From Kerstersia gyiorum (GTDB lineage: Bacteria; Pseudomonadota; Gammaproteobacteria; Burkholderiales; Burkholderiaceae_B), in assembly GCF_004216755.1 (NCBI RefSeq), contig NZ_SGWZ01000001.1, forward strand, positions 806,001 through 870,000: DNA of 64,000 nt, read 5' to 3'. Of this stretch, positions 15,931 to 24,490 are shown in pieces (the first letter of the stretch is position 1; every line of letters begins with the position of its first letter). A program made the translations under genes and the position numbers. The notes beneath the pieces are model-generated. The model saw only the letters and a list, made by a program, of their open reading frames with translations, had not been told where the DNA came from and made no database searches.

Positions 15931-16803
15931 ATGGAGCGGATAGCAGCCACGTTCGAGCGTTTGCGCGCGCAGTCCCGCAAGGCTCTGATTTCCTCAGTCA
16001 CGGCAGGTTATCCGCATGCCGATATCACGCCGGCGCTGATGCATGTATTGGTCGAGGCCGGTGCGGACATTATCGAGTTGGGCATGCCGTCATCGGCACT
16101 GCCGGCCCGTGGTGCGTCTTTGCATGCTCTCTCGCCTCATTCCGCGGGAAATGGCGGCCCGGCCCGGCCGCAGGCTGCCGGGCTACAGCAGTTGTTGGAG
16201 CAGGTCGCACAGTTTCGGCTGTCCGATAGCTCTACGCCGGTCGTGCTGTCAGGCACTGCGCAGAGCATCGAAGGTGGCGGGGGCTTGCGCCATCCGGTGG
16301 CGTTTGCAGAATCGGCGGCCGTTGCCGGGTTGGACGGCGTGCTGGCCTTCGACCCGTCGCCCGCCTTGTCGCACGCCCTGGCGCGGCCCTTGCGGCGCTG
16401 CGGCTTGGACTGGCTTGCCAGCCTGGCGCCTACGGTAACGGATGATGACATCCGCCAGCTGGCAGCTTGCACCAGCGGCTATGTCCATGGACGCTTCTTT
16501 CCGGACGGGATAGATGCTCAACCTGCTGGCCAGGCACGGGACTGCATATGGCGCATCCGCCGCCATATTGCCATTCCCCTCGGGCTGGCCGCCGGTATCG
16601 GGGATATGCATACAGCCCGCCGGGCCGCCAGCATGGCCGATGCGTTGATTGTCGGCCCATGGCTGGCCGCACGCCTGGCGGACAAACCCGCTGCTGCCGC
16701 GCTGGCCGCGGCCAGTGATCTTTTTCGGGAGCTTCGCGGCCAGCTGGATCAGGACATTCCCAGCGTGCCACGTATCTCCAAACATGCACCTTTCCGACGA
16801 TAG
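15931..16803 (+). CDS. TrpA-like barrel protein lacking catalytic Asp
   Basis: A 290-residue homologue of the tryptophan synthase alpha subunit. The N-terminus is FERLRAQSRKALISSVTAGY, then ADIIELGMPSSALPARGASL. Glu49 is kept at the same number as in the Salmonella enzyme. Asp60, the second catalytic acid, is Arg, and Asp56 is Ala. A Ser/Gly/Pro-rich insertion follows (residues about 68-85). The C-terminal phosphate-site region is altered (GLAAGIGDM, later LIVGPWLA instead of a GSA motif). It is unlikely to cleave indole-glycerol phosphate normally, and no trpB is nearby. It lies between pdxY (15-base gap) and glyA (10-base gap) in one operon, so it probably has a different role. Confidence 0.8.
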   Translation: MERIAATFERLRAQSRKALISSVTAGYPHADITPALMHVLVEAGADIIELGMPSSALPARGASLHALSPHSAGNGGPARPQAAGLQQLLEQVAQFRLSDSSTPVVLSGTAQSIEGGGGLRHPVAFAESAAVAGLDGVLAFDPSPALSHALARPLRRCGLDWLASLAPTVTDDDIRQLAACTSGYVHGRFFPDGIDAQPAGQARDCIWRIRRHIAIPLGLAAGIGDMHTARRAASMADALIVGPWLAARLADKPAAAALAAASDLFRELRGQLDQDIPSVPRISKHAPFRR

Positions 16804-16813
16804 GACTTTCATC

Positions 16814-18079
16814 ATGTACGACCCATCCCTGATTCTTGCCGAATTCGACCCCGAACTTGCCGCCGCCGTGCAGCGCGAAGAGCGCCGCCAGGAGGACCAT
16901 GTCGAGCTGATTGCTTCCGAAAACTATGCCAGCCCGCTGGTCATGGCGATCCAGAATTCAGTGTTTACCAACAAATATGCCGAGGGCTACCCTGGCAAGC
17001 GCTACTACAGTGGCTGTGAGAACGTGGATGTGGCTGAGAGCCTGGCCATTGAGCGCCTCAAGTTGCTGTTCGACTGTGATTACGCCAACGTCCAGCCTCA
17101 TGCCGGCGCGCAGGCCAATGCCGCTGTGTTCCTGGCGCTGGCACAGCCCGGTGATACGGTCATGGGCATGAATCTGGCCCAGGGCGGCCACCTGACCCAT
17201 GGCAATCCGTCGAATTTTTCCGGCCGGCATTACAAGATCGTGCCTTATGGCCTGGATACGGAAACTGGCTTGATCGACTATGACGAGATGGAACGCATTG
17301 CGCTGGCTACCCGGCCCAAAATGCTGATCGGGGGCTTTTCTGCCTATTCGCGCTACAAGGATTGGGCGCGCATGCGCGCTATTGCCGACAAGGTGGGGGC
17401 TATCTTCTGGGTGGACATGGCACACGTTGCCGGCCTGGTTGCTGCAGGCGAATATCCGAACCCGCTGCCGCACGCCCATGTGGTGACCAGCACCACTCAC
17501 AAAACCATGCGCGGCCCGCGCGGAGGCATTATTCTTGCCAAAGGCCAGGATGAAGAGTTCTGCCGCAAGCTCAATGCCGCCGTCTTCCCCGGTGTTCAAG
17601 GCGGCCCGCTGATGCACGTGATCGCAGCCAAGGCCATCGCCTTCAAGGAAGCCCTGCAACCGGCGTTCAAGACCTATCAGCGCCAGGTCGTAACCAACGC
17701 CCGCGCCATGGCAGCGGTGCTGATGCAGCGCGGCTACCGCATTGTTTCTGGCGGTACCGACAACCACCTGATGCTGATCGACCTGTCGAGCAAACCCTAC
17801 ACCGGCAAGGACGCCGATACCGCCCTGAGCGATGCCTACATCACGGCGAACAAGAACTCAGTGCCCAATGATCCGCGCTCGCCTTTTGTGACGTCGGGGC
17901 TGCGCATCGGCACTCCGGCAGTGACGACGCGCGGTTTCGGCGAGGCCGAATGTGAGCAGCTTGCAGGTTGGTTGTGCGATGTGCTGGATGCCCTGGAAAC
18001 AGGGCGCCTGGATTCGGTGGTGGCGCAGGTGCGCGAGCAAGTCGTGGCGCTCTGCCGCAGGCATCCCGTGTATCGCTGA
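16814..18079 (+). CDS. glyA: Serine hydroxymethyltransferase
   Basis: A 421-residue PLP enzyme that interconverts serine and glycine while loading tetrahydrofolate with a one-carbon unit. Motifs: VELIASENYAS, KYAEGYPGKRYYSGCENVD, the cofactor Asp in WVDMAHVAGLVAAGEYPNP, and the PLP lysine K230 in TSTTHKTMRGPRGG. Length matches E. coli GlyA (417). The ATG at 16814 is preceded by an AGGA that overlaps the stop region of the TrpA-like gene. The frame is open upstream to 16649, but those residues are not conserved. Placement as the last gene of a B6-themed operon suggests co-regulation with PLP supply. Whether another glyA exists elsewhere cannot be seen. Confidence 0.97.
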   Translation: MYDPSLILAEFDPELAAAVQREERRQEDHVELIASENYASPLVMAIQNSVFTNKYAEGYPGKRYYSGCENVDVAESLAIERLKLLFDCDYANVQPHAGAQANAAVFLALAQPGDTVMGMNLAQGGHLTHGNPSNFSGRHYKIVPYGLDTETGLIDYDEMERIALATRPKMLIGGFSAYSRYKDWARMRAIADKVGAIFWVDMAHVAGLVAAGEYPNPLPHAHVVTSTTHKTMRGPRGGIILAKGQDEEFCRKLNAAVFPGVQGGPLMHVIAAKAIAFKEALQPAFKTYQRQVVTNARAMAAVLMQRGYRIVSGGTDNHLMLIDLSSKPYTGKDADTALSDAYITANKNSVPNDPRSPFVTSGLRIGTPAVTTRGFGEAECEQLAGWLCDVLDALETGRLDSVVAQVREQVVALCRRHPVYR

Positions 18080-18083
18080 TACG

Positions 18084-18103
18084 GCGCCAGGCAGTACTGG
18101 CGC
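18084..18103. terminator. Stem-loop between convergent glyA and PtsJ-like gene
   Basis: GCGCCAG (18084-18090) is the exact reverse complement of CTGGCGC (18097-18103), with a six-base loop. It lies four bases after the glyA stop and 48 bases before the convergent gene end. There is no U-tract, so termination strength is uncertain. Confidence 0.5.
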
Positions 18104-18151
18104 GGCGCCTGCAGATCAGGCAAACGCCGCGCCGGTGTTCCACTGGTGTTT

Positions 18152-19450
18152 CTAATCCAGGCTGCGCCGGATATCCCGGGCCAGCTGCGCGCATTGCACC
18201 GGGTTGATGCTTGAAATGGTGATGCGCAGCCCCTGGACGGGATCATCCACCGAGAAACTCCTGCCTTGGCGTACCAGCCAGCCCCGGCGGGCCAGGTCCA
18301 GCGCAACCGCCTGGTCGTCCGTCTCCAGAGGGAGCCAGAGGTTGAGGCCGTCGCCGCCGGGCAGGAATGCCACGCCTTCCTTGTGCAAGGCCTGTTCCAG
18401 CGCCTGGCGTCGCTGGCGGTAGTCCGCCCGAGCGCAGGCCAGCAGGCTGGCGGTTTCAGCTTGTGTGATGATGGTTTCGACGATGTCCTGCAACAGATGG
18501 CTGACCCAGTTCGTGCCGGAAGTCAGCCGCAGGCGCAATTGTCGTGAGGTGGCGCTGTCGCTGGCGATGGCCGCCATGCGGATATCCGGCCCCAGCGCTT
18601 TGGTGAATGAACGGATCACGGCCCAGCGCGCCGCATCCTTCGGAATGACGGAGTGATAGGCGGCATCGGACAATAGTGCAAAGTGATCGTCCACAATGAC
18701 CAGCACGTTGGGATGCCGGGCCAGTACACGGGAGATGGCGCGGGCGCGCTTTTCGCTCAGGCTGCAACCGGTGGGGTTGTGCGCCCGCGGAGTCAGAATG
18801 ACCGCCCGTGCGCCTTTTTCCAGGGCGGTTTCCAGTTCGCCGGCCATCATGCCTTCGGTATCGACGGGAACGCCGGTTGGCTGGAGTCCCAGGGTGCGCA
18901 AGGTATGGATGCTGCTCAGGAAGCAGGGGTTTTCGACAGCGACCTTGTCGCCAGCGACCAGATAGGAAATCAGCAGTCTTTCAATGGCGTCGACGGCGCC
19001 ATGCGCCAGGTCGATCTCGAAGCCCTGTGGCGGGCAATCCGGCGCCATCCACTGCTGTAAGTGTTGTTTCAGGCCAGGGTTGACGGAAGGTTCTCCATAG
19101 AGCCTGGGCTGGTAGGGCTTGCGCTGCAAGGCTGCGGCGACATCAGGCAGCCAGTCGAGATTGGGGTTGCCACTGGCCAGGTCGGTCAGCGGAGAGCCTG
19201 CCAGTGTGCCTTCCTGTTCTCCAGGGTCGTACTGGTTGCGGATGATCGTGCCGAGACGGCCATGGGTGGATGCGATACCTGCCACGACCAGCCGGCGGTA
19301 GGCCGCAGCCACCGTATTTCTGCCTATGCCCAGCTCCGCTGCCAGATCCCGGACCGGCGGCAGGGAATCACCGGGGCGCAGTTGTTGCGATTGCGCCAGG
19401 GCGCGCACGCAGTCGAAGAGTTCCGCGGCGGTCTTGCCTTGTATAGCCAT
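18152..19450 (-). CDS. PtsJ-like MocR-family regulator (copy 1)
   Basis: A 432-residue GntR/aminotransferase-fold regulator closely resembling enterobacterial PtsJ, which represses pyridoxal kinase synthesis. The winged helix is at residues 1-70 (SLPPVRDLAAELGIGRNTVA). The aminotransferase domain has HGAVDAIERLL, VENPCFLSSIHTLR, TPRAHNPTGCSLS, the cofactor Asp in VIVDDHFALLS, and the PLP lysine K284 in SFTKALGPDIR. The ATG at 19450 gives the family start MAIQGKTAAELFD; a longer frame to 19660 adds unrelated residues. It faces glyA convergently and is followed upstream by tRNA-Cys. It is a close paralogue of the gene at 53499-54806. Confidence 0.9.
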   Translation of the reverse strand: MAIQGKTAAELFDCVRALAQSQQLRPGDSLPPVRDLAAELGIGRNTVAAAYRRLVVAGIASTHGRLGTIIRNQYDPGEQEGTLAGSPLTDLASGNPNLDWLPDVAAALQRKPYQPRLYGEPSVNPGLKQHLQQWMAPDCPPQGFEIDLAHGAVDAIERLLISYLVAGDKVAVENPCFLSSIHTLRTLGLQPTGVPVDTEGMMAGELETALEKGARAVILTPRAHNPTGCSLSEKRARAISRVLARHPNVLVIVDDHFALLSDAAYHSVIPKDAARWAVIRSFTKALGPDIRMAAIASDSATSRQLRLRLTSGTNWVSHLLQDIVETIITQAETASLLACARADYRQRRQALEQALHKEGVAFLPGGDGLNLWLPLETDDQAVALDLARRGWLVRQGRSFSVDDPVQGLRITISSINPVQCAQLARDIRRSLD

Positions 19451-19567
19451 ATCGTTCCGTGACAAAGATCTGTTCCAGACAGGCCAGAACTCATATTGGC
19501 CCGCCAGGCTGAAAGACTGGATTTTGCCATAGCCCGGTCTGGGGCAATGGCTCAGGGAACTGGCTTG

Positions 19568-19641
19568 TGGAGGCGCGGGTTGGAATCGAACCAACCTGAA
19601 TGGATTTGCAATCCATCGCATGGCCACTTTGCTACCGCGCC
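19568..19641 (-). tRNA. tRNA-Cys (anticodon GCA)
   Basis: Read on the minus strand, the acceptor stem GGCGCGG pairs with CCGCGCC, followed by T and an encoded CCA. The anticodon arm is GGATTGCAAATCC with anticodon GCA, and the T-arm is GGTTGGTTCGATTCCAACC. It is 74 bases in total. It is upstream of the PtsJ-like gene on the same strand and divergent from the decarboxylase. Confidence 0.96.
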
Positions 19642-19643
19642 GT

Positions 19644-19670
19644 GTTTTGTCATGGTACAAAACATATTAT
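19644..19670. promoter_or_regulatory. Inverted repeat upstream of the decarboxylase
   Basis: GTTTTGT (19644-19650) and ACAAAAC (19657-19663) form a perfect seven-base inverted repeat with a CATGGT spacer. A -10-like TATTAT follows directly at 19665-19670. It lies three bases from the 5' end of tRNA-Cys and about 110 bases before the decarboxylase start. It could be an operator for either transcript. Confidence 0.4.
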
Positions 19671-19781
19671 GATCCGTGTCAAAGATTTGGGCAAGCGTTT
19701 TTTCAACATCATCGCGGCCAGCAGGCGACGGAACACAGCGCTTTCCCGTTTTAGAACCCTTTCCCCTCGACAGGACATGTC

Positions 19782-22046
19782 ATGCCGTTCCACTTTCCCA
19801 TCGTCATCATCGACGAAGACTTCCGTTCAGAAAACACCTCGGGCCTGGGCATACGCGCACTGGCGCAGGCGATCCAGTCCGAAGGGTTCGATGCCCTTGG
19901 CGTCACCAGCTACCATGACCTCAGCCAGTTCGCCCAGCAACAGAGCCGGGCCAGTACGTTCATCCTGTCCATAGATGATGAAGAATTCACACAGGACGCT
20001 GAAACCGCCCCGGCGCTGCAGAACATCCGTACATTCATTCGCGAAGTGCGGCGGCGCAATGTGGATGTGCCGATCTATGTGTACGGAGAAACGAAAACAG
20101 CGCGCCACATGCCGAACGACATCCTGCGCGAACTGCACGGTGTCTTGCACATGTTCGAGGACACGCCGGAATTCGTTGCACGCCATCTGATCCGCGAGGC
20201 GAAAAACTATCTCAACGGCATCAAGCCGCCATTCCTGAAGGCCTTGCTGGACTATGCGGAAGACGGCTCCTATTCCTGGCACTGCCCCGGACACTCCGGT
20301 GGCGTGGCCTTCTTGAAGAGTCCGGTGGGGCAGGTGTTCCATCAGTTTTTCGGGGAGAACATGCTGCGTGCGGATGTTTGCAATGCCGTGGAGGAACTGG
20401 GCCAGTTGCTCGATCACAATGGTGCCATCGGCGCCAGTGAGCGCAATGCGGCGCGCATCTTCAACGCCGACCACTGCTTTTTTGTGACCAACGGCACCAG
20501 TACGAGCAACAAGATTGTCTGGCAGCATGCGGTGGCGCCTGGCGATGTCGTGGTCGTGGACAGGAATTGCCATAAGTCCATCCTGCACAGCATTGTGCTG
20601 ACCGGCGCGATTCCGGTTTTCCTGCGTCCCACGCGCAACCATCTGGGCATCATCGGCCCGATTCCGCGCGAGGCGTTCTCCCCGGCAGCCATCAAGGCCA
20701 GGATGCGTGCGCATCCCTTGCTGGCCGGCATGGACACGGATGCGGTCACGCCGCGTGTGCTGGTGCTGACGCAGTCCACCTATGACGGCATCATGTACGA
20801 CACCGAGGTCATCAAGTCCGCGCTGGATGGCTATGTCGAGGCATTGCATTTCGACGAGGCCTGGATTCCCCATGCGGCCTTTCATCCGTTCTACAGCACG
20901 TATCACGCCATGGGCAAGAAACGCGCACGGCCGGTCAGTTCCGTGGTGTATTCCACGCAATCGACTCACAAGCTCCTGGCCGGCATCAGCCAGGCCAGCC
21001 ATATCCTGGTGCAGGATGCGGCGAATCCGCGTTTTGACCGACACCTGTTCAACGAGGCGTATCTCATGCATACGTCCACATCGCCGCAGTACGCCATCAT
21101 TGCCAGCTGCGACGTGGCTGCGGCCATGATGGAGCCGCCGGGCGGCCAGACGCTCGTCGAGGAAAGTATCGCCGAAGCGCTGGATTTTCGTCGTGCCATG
21201 CGCCAGGTGGGCGAGCAGTTTGCTGCCGGGGACTGGTGGTTCAAGGTGTGGGGACCGGCGACGCTGGAAATGGAGGGCATGGGCAGCGCGCAGGACTGGG
21301 TATTGTCCAGCGACGGCCAGGAAGCGCCGTGGCACGGTTTTGGCGGGATAGCGGCGGGCTTCAATATGCTCGACCCGATCAAGGCTACCATCGTGACGCC
21401 GGGACTGAGTCTGGACGGGCGTTTTGACACCACCGGGATACCTGCGCCCATCGTGACCAAGTTCCTGGCAGAGCACGGCGTGATCATCGAAAAGACCGGG
21501 CTCTACAGCTTCTTCATCATGTTCACCATCGGCATTACCAAAGGCCGCTGGAATTCCCTGGTAACGGCCTTGCAGCAGTTCAAGGACGACTATGCCCGCA
21601 ATGTGCCGATGTGGCGCATCTTGCCGGATTTCTGCCAGAAATATCCTTGCTACGAAGAAATGGGTTTGCGCGACCTCTGCGAACATGTCCATGCCATTTA
21701 TGCGAGCCACGATATTGCGCGTCTGACGACCGGCATGTACCTGGAAGAAGCGGTTCCGGCGATGAAGCCCAGCGAAGCCTATGCGCATATCGCCACGCAC
21801 CGGACAGAACGGGTGGAAATCGACCAGCTGGAAGGCCGCATCACGACCAGCCTGATTACGCCTTACCCGCCAGGAATCCCCTTGTTGATTCCTGGCGAGG
21901 TTTTCAATCGGACGATTGTCGAGTATCTACGGTTCTCTCGCGAACTGCACCGTCTGGCGCCGGGCTTTGGCACCGATATCCACGGTTTTGTGGAAGTGAA
22001 GGATGCTGCTGGCCAGATGCGTTATTTCGTGGATTGCGTGGCCTGA
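19782..22046 (+). CDS. Orn/Lys/Arg decarboxylase (fold-type I, inducible type)
   Basis: A 754-residue PLP-dependent basic amino acid decarboxylase. It has an N-terminal receiver-like wing domain (residues 1-130), a core with HCPGHSGGVAF near 167, and VTNGTSTSNKIVWQ near 235. The cofactor Asp358 is in ALHFDEAWIPHAAFHPFY, and the PLP lysine K397 is in STQSTHKLLAGISQASH. The C-terminal domain has TPYPPGIPLLIPGE. Products would be cadaverine, putrescine or agmatine, used in acid resistance or polyamine supply. Substrate choice cannot be read from sequence alone. AGGA precedes the ATG by about nine bases. No basic amino acid/polyamine antiporter is adjacent, which is unusual for the acid-resistance type. 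Confidence 0.9.
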   Translation: MPFHFPIVIIDEDFRSENTSGLGIRALAQAIQSEGFDALGVTSYHDLSQFAQQQSRASTFILSIDDEEFTQDAETAPALQNIRTFIREVRRRNVDVPIYVYGETKTARHMPNDILRELHGVLHMFEDTPEFVARHLIREAKNYLNGIKPPFLKALLDYAEDGSYSWHCPGHSGGVAFLKSPVGQVFHQFFGENMLRADVCNAVEELGQLLDHNGAIGASERNAARIFNADHCFFVTNGTSTSNKIVWQHAVAPGDVVVVDRNCHKSILHSIVLTGAIPVFLRPTRNHLGIIGPIPREAFSPAAIKARMRAHPLLAGMDTDAVTPRVLVLTQSTYDGIMYDTEVIKSALDGYVEALHFDEAWIPHAAFHPFYSTYHAMGKKRARPVSSVVYSTQSTHKLLAGISQASHILVQDAANPRFDRHLFNEAYLMHTSTSPQYAIIASCDVAAAMMEPPGGQTLVEESIAEALDFRRAMRQVGEQFAAGDWWFKVWGPATLEMEGMGSAQDWVLSSDGQEAPWHGFGGIAAGFNMLDPIKATIVTPGLSLDGRFDTTGIPAPIVTKFLAEHGVIIEKTGLYSFFIMFTIGITKGRWNSLVTALQQFKDDYARNVPMWRILPDFCQKYPCYEEMGLRDLCEHVHAIYASHDIARLTTGMYLEEAVPAMKPSEAYAHIATHRTERVEIDQLEGRITTSLITPYPPGIPLLIPGEVFNRTIVEYLRFSRELHRLAPGFGTDIHGFVEVKDAAGQMRYFVDCVA

Positions 22047-22063
22047 GCGCAGAGGCAGCAAGG

Positions 22064-22092
22064 GGCGGTGGGCGTTGGCAAGCCTCACCGCC
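22064..22092. terminator. Stem-loop between convergent decarboxylase and hisC
   Basis: GGCGGTG (22064-22070) pairs with CACCGCC (22086-22092), with further GC/GC pairing possible inside. It lies between the two convergent stops and overlaps the hisC stop codon. No U-tract is present, so it is only a candidate bidirectional terminator. Confidence 0.4.
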
Positions 22093-23194
22093 TGGCGGCG
22101 CGTCCGCCCAGAATGCCAGCAAGCACACTCAGCAGTCGCGCTGACTGCTGATCCGTGCCGACAGTGATACGCAGGAATTGCCCTATCCGTTCCTGGGGGA
22201 AATGGCGCACCAGGATTCTTGCCTCGCGCAACTGGCCGGCCAGCCAGGCGGCATCGTGCTTCGGATGCCGGACAAACAGGAAGTTCGTACAGGAAGGCAG
22301 CACGTCGAAGCCCAGGCCGGCGAGCTGCCTCGCCAATTTTTCCCGGGTGGCGATGACGGCTTTGCGTGTTTGTTCGAAATAGGTCAGGTCTTCGAAGGCG
22401 GCAATGGCTCCCTGCTGGGCCAGACGTCCCAACGGATAGGAATTGAAGCTGTCCTTCACGCTTTTCAAGGCGCTGATCAAGCCTTCCTGGCCGATGGCAA
22501 AACCCACGCGCAGGCCTGCGAGCGCGCGCGATTTCGACAGGGTCTGGACGATCAGCAGGTTGGGGTGCTGCGCCACCAGGCCGACTGCCGAATGGCCACC
22601 GAAATCGACATAGGCTTCATCCACCAGCACCACACGCATGGGGTTGATGGCGAGCAGATACCGGATCGCGTCCAGCGTGAGGCCCTCCCCGGTCGGGGCA
22701 TTGGGGTTGGCAATCACGATGCCTGCGATAGTGCCATCGGCACGGGCCTGTACGGCAAAGTTCTCCAGGCTGATGCGCAGCGACGGGTCGACCGCCACCA
22801 AGCCGGGTGGAATGCCGAACAACTGGCAATAGACTTTATAGAAGCCATAGGTGATGTCCGGGATCAGCAGCCTGGCGTTGCCGTGGCGGAAAAAGGCGTT
22901 GAACGCGTGGGCCAGGATCTCATCTGAACCATTGCCAACGAAAACCTGGCCTCGCGCAACGCCGTAAAAAGAGGCGATCGTGGCGCACAGCATCTCGGAT
23001 TCCGGGTCCGGGTAGCGCGCCAGGTTGCGGTTCGCTTCATCGCAGATGCTGTCTATGACGCGGGGTGAGGGCGGGTACGGGTTCTCGTTGGTATTGAGCT
23101 TGAGGAACCCGCTGTCCAGCGGCTGCTCGCCGGGTTGGTAGGGACGCAAATCACGGATCAGCGGGCTGATGAAAGACGAGTTTTCCATGCTCAT
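22085..23194 (-). CDS. hisC: Histidinol-phosphate aminotransferase family enzyme
   Basis: A 369-residue fold-type I aminotransferase. Motifs are LKLNTNENPYPPSP (residues 31-44), GNGSDEILAHAF, ANPNAPTG, the cofactor-binding Asp in VLVDEAYVDFGG, and the PLP lysine K221 in QTLSKSRALAGLRVGFA. It converts imidazole-acetol phosphate to histidinol phosphate. Many betaproteobacteria have two hisC copies, and the second often serves aromatic amino acid transamination. The ATG overlaps the serC stop by four bases (ATGA), so the pair is translationally coupled. Being away from other his genes but next to serC hints at the aromatic-type paralogue, which is inference. Confidence 0.92.
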   Translation of the reverse strand: MSMENSSFISPLIRDLRPYQPGEQPLDSGFLKLNTNENPYPPSPRVIDSICDEANRNLARYPDPESEMLCATIASFYGVARGQVFVGNGSDEILAHAFNAFFRHGNARLLIPDITYGFYKVYCQLFGIPPGLVAVDPSLRISLENFAVQARADGTIAGIVIANPNAPTGEGLTLDAIRYLLAINPMRVVLVDEAYVDFGGHSAVGLVAQHPNLLIVQTLSKSRALAGLRVGFAIGQEGLISALKSVKDSFNSYPLGRLAQQGAIAAFEDLTYFEQTRKAVIATREKLARQLAGLGFDVLPSCTNFLFVRHPKHDAAWLAGQLREARILVRHFPQERIGQFLRITVGTDQQSARLLSVLAGILGGRAARR

Positions 23195-24309
23195 GCCTGC
23201 CTGCGTTCGAAATCCTGGAGATAGGCGATCAGGGCATCGACACCCTCATCGGTCATGGCGTTGTAGAGGCTGGCGCGCATGCCGCCTACCGAGTTGTGCC
23301 CCCTGAGCTGAAGCAGTCCGCGCCGGGCGGCGCCATCGAGAAACGCCTCGTCGCGCCGTGCGTCGGCCAGCGTAAAGGGGACGTTCATCCACGAGCGCAC
23401 AGCTGGATCGACCCGATTGATATAGAAATCGCTGGCGTCCAGGGCAGCATACAGCTTGGCTGCCTGCCGCTGATTGCGTACTTCCAGCGCCGCCAGGCCG
23501 CTCAGGTCTCCTTCACGCTGACGCAGCATCCAGTCCACCATCAGGCCGACCAGATAAATGCCCCATGTCGGCGGGGTGTTGTACATGGATTGGTTGCGCG
23601 CCACCAGCTCGTAATTGAACGCGCTGGGACAAATGGGCAAGGCCCGGCCGAGCAAGGCCTCGCGCACGAAGACCAGTGTCAGGCCCGCCGGCCCCAGGTT
23701 CTTTTGCGCCCCGGCAAACGCCATGCCTATCCGGCGCCAGTCAAAGCGCCTGGAAGCAATATCGGAGGAGCAGTCCACGACCAGCGGCACGTCGGCGCCC
23801 AGCGCGGCCAGATCCGGCAGTTCCTGGAACTGCACGCCCTGGATGGTCTCGTTGCTGCACAGGTGCACATAAGCCGCGTCAGGGCTGATATTCCAGCTTG
23901 CCGCTGGTGGAATGCCCGTATGGCCAGAGGCTTTGCCGTTGGCGGCGATACGTGCGGCGCTGGCGTAGCGGCCGGCTTCTTCATAGGACTTTCTGCTCCA
24001 GCTGCCGGTCAATATGAAATCGAGAACGCCGCCTTGCGAAAGGTTCAGCGGTGCAATGGCGTTCTCGCCGATGCCGCCGCCTTGCAGGAACAGGATGTGA
24101 AAGTCGGGCGGTACATCCAGCAGCGTGCGCAGCCCGGAGACCGCATGCTCGTAGATGGCGATGAACTCCGGGCCGCGATGGCTCATTTCCATCACGCTCA
24201 TGCCACTGCCGTGCCAATTCGGCAATTCGTCCGCAGCCTGCTGGAGGACTTCTGCGGGCAGTGTTGCCGGGCCGGGGCCGAAATTGAAGGGGCGCTGCTG
24301 TGTTGTCAT
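23191..24309 (-). CDS. serC: Phosphoserine aminotransferase
   Basis: A 372-residue PLP enzyme for serine biosynthesis. In organisms using the deoxyxylulose-phosphate route, it also makes 4-phosphohydroxy-threonine for vitamin B6. Motifs: FNFGPGPATLPAEVL at the N-terminus, GSGMSVMEMSHRGPEF near 34, FLQGGGIGENAIAPLNL, and the PLP lysine K203 in AGAQKNLGPAGL. It ends with GGMRASLYNAMTDEGVDALI. The length is near the E. coli enzyme (362). In relatives, serC usually precedes pheA and aroA; here it precedes only hisC. Confidence 0.96.
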   Translation of the reverse strand: MTTQQRPFNFGPGPATLPAEVLQQAADELPNWHGSGMSVMEMSHRGPEFIAIYEHAVSGLRTLLDVPPDFHILFLQGGGIGENAIAPLNLSQGGVLDFILTGSWSRKSYEEAGRYASAARIAANGKASGHTGIPPAASWNISPDAAYVHLCSNETIQGVQFQELPDLAALGADVPLVVDCSSDIASRRFDWRRIGMAFAGAQKNLGPAGLTLVFVREALLGRALPICPSAFNYELVARNQSMYNTPPTWGIYLVGLMVDWMLRQREGDLSGLAALEVRNQRQAAKLYAALDASDFYINRVDPAVRSWMNVPFTLADARRDEAFLDGAARRGLLQLRGHNSVGGMRASLYNAMTDEGVDALIAYLQDFERRQA

Positions 24310-24490
24310 GGTTTCCGCTCAAAGGGTGTCACCCGTCGGGGTGGTGGGCAGGCGCGGACCGGATCAAGGCGACGTGCCTGTGTAAAAAGAAGGTGCTGCC
24401 AGAGCCGCTGTGCGGCGCGCCTGGCGCTGCGCACGGCCGATGATGTGTGCTGATGGGATGGCATTTTTCAGGCCGCCATTTTGTCACGTG

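Noticed and set aside
19827..21800. 657-codon open frame on the minus strand
   Set aside because: Antisense shadow of the basic amino acid decarboxylase, which has an intact PLP site. No recognisable product.
19782..22046. Decarboxylase as GadB partner of gadC
   Set aside because: GadB is a ~466-residue protein of a different subgroup; this 754-residue protein has the wing domain and motifs of Orn/Lys/Arg decarboxylases.
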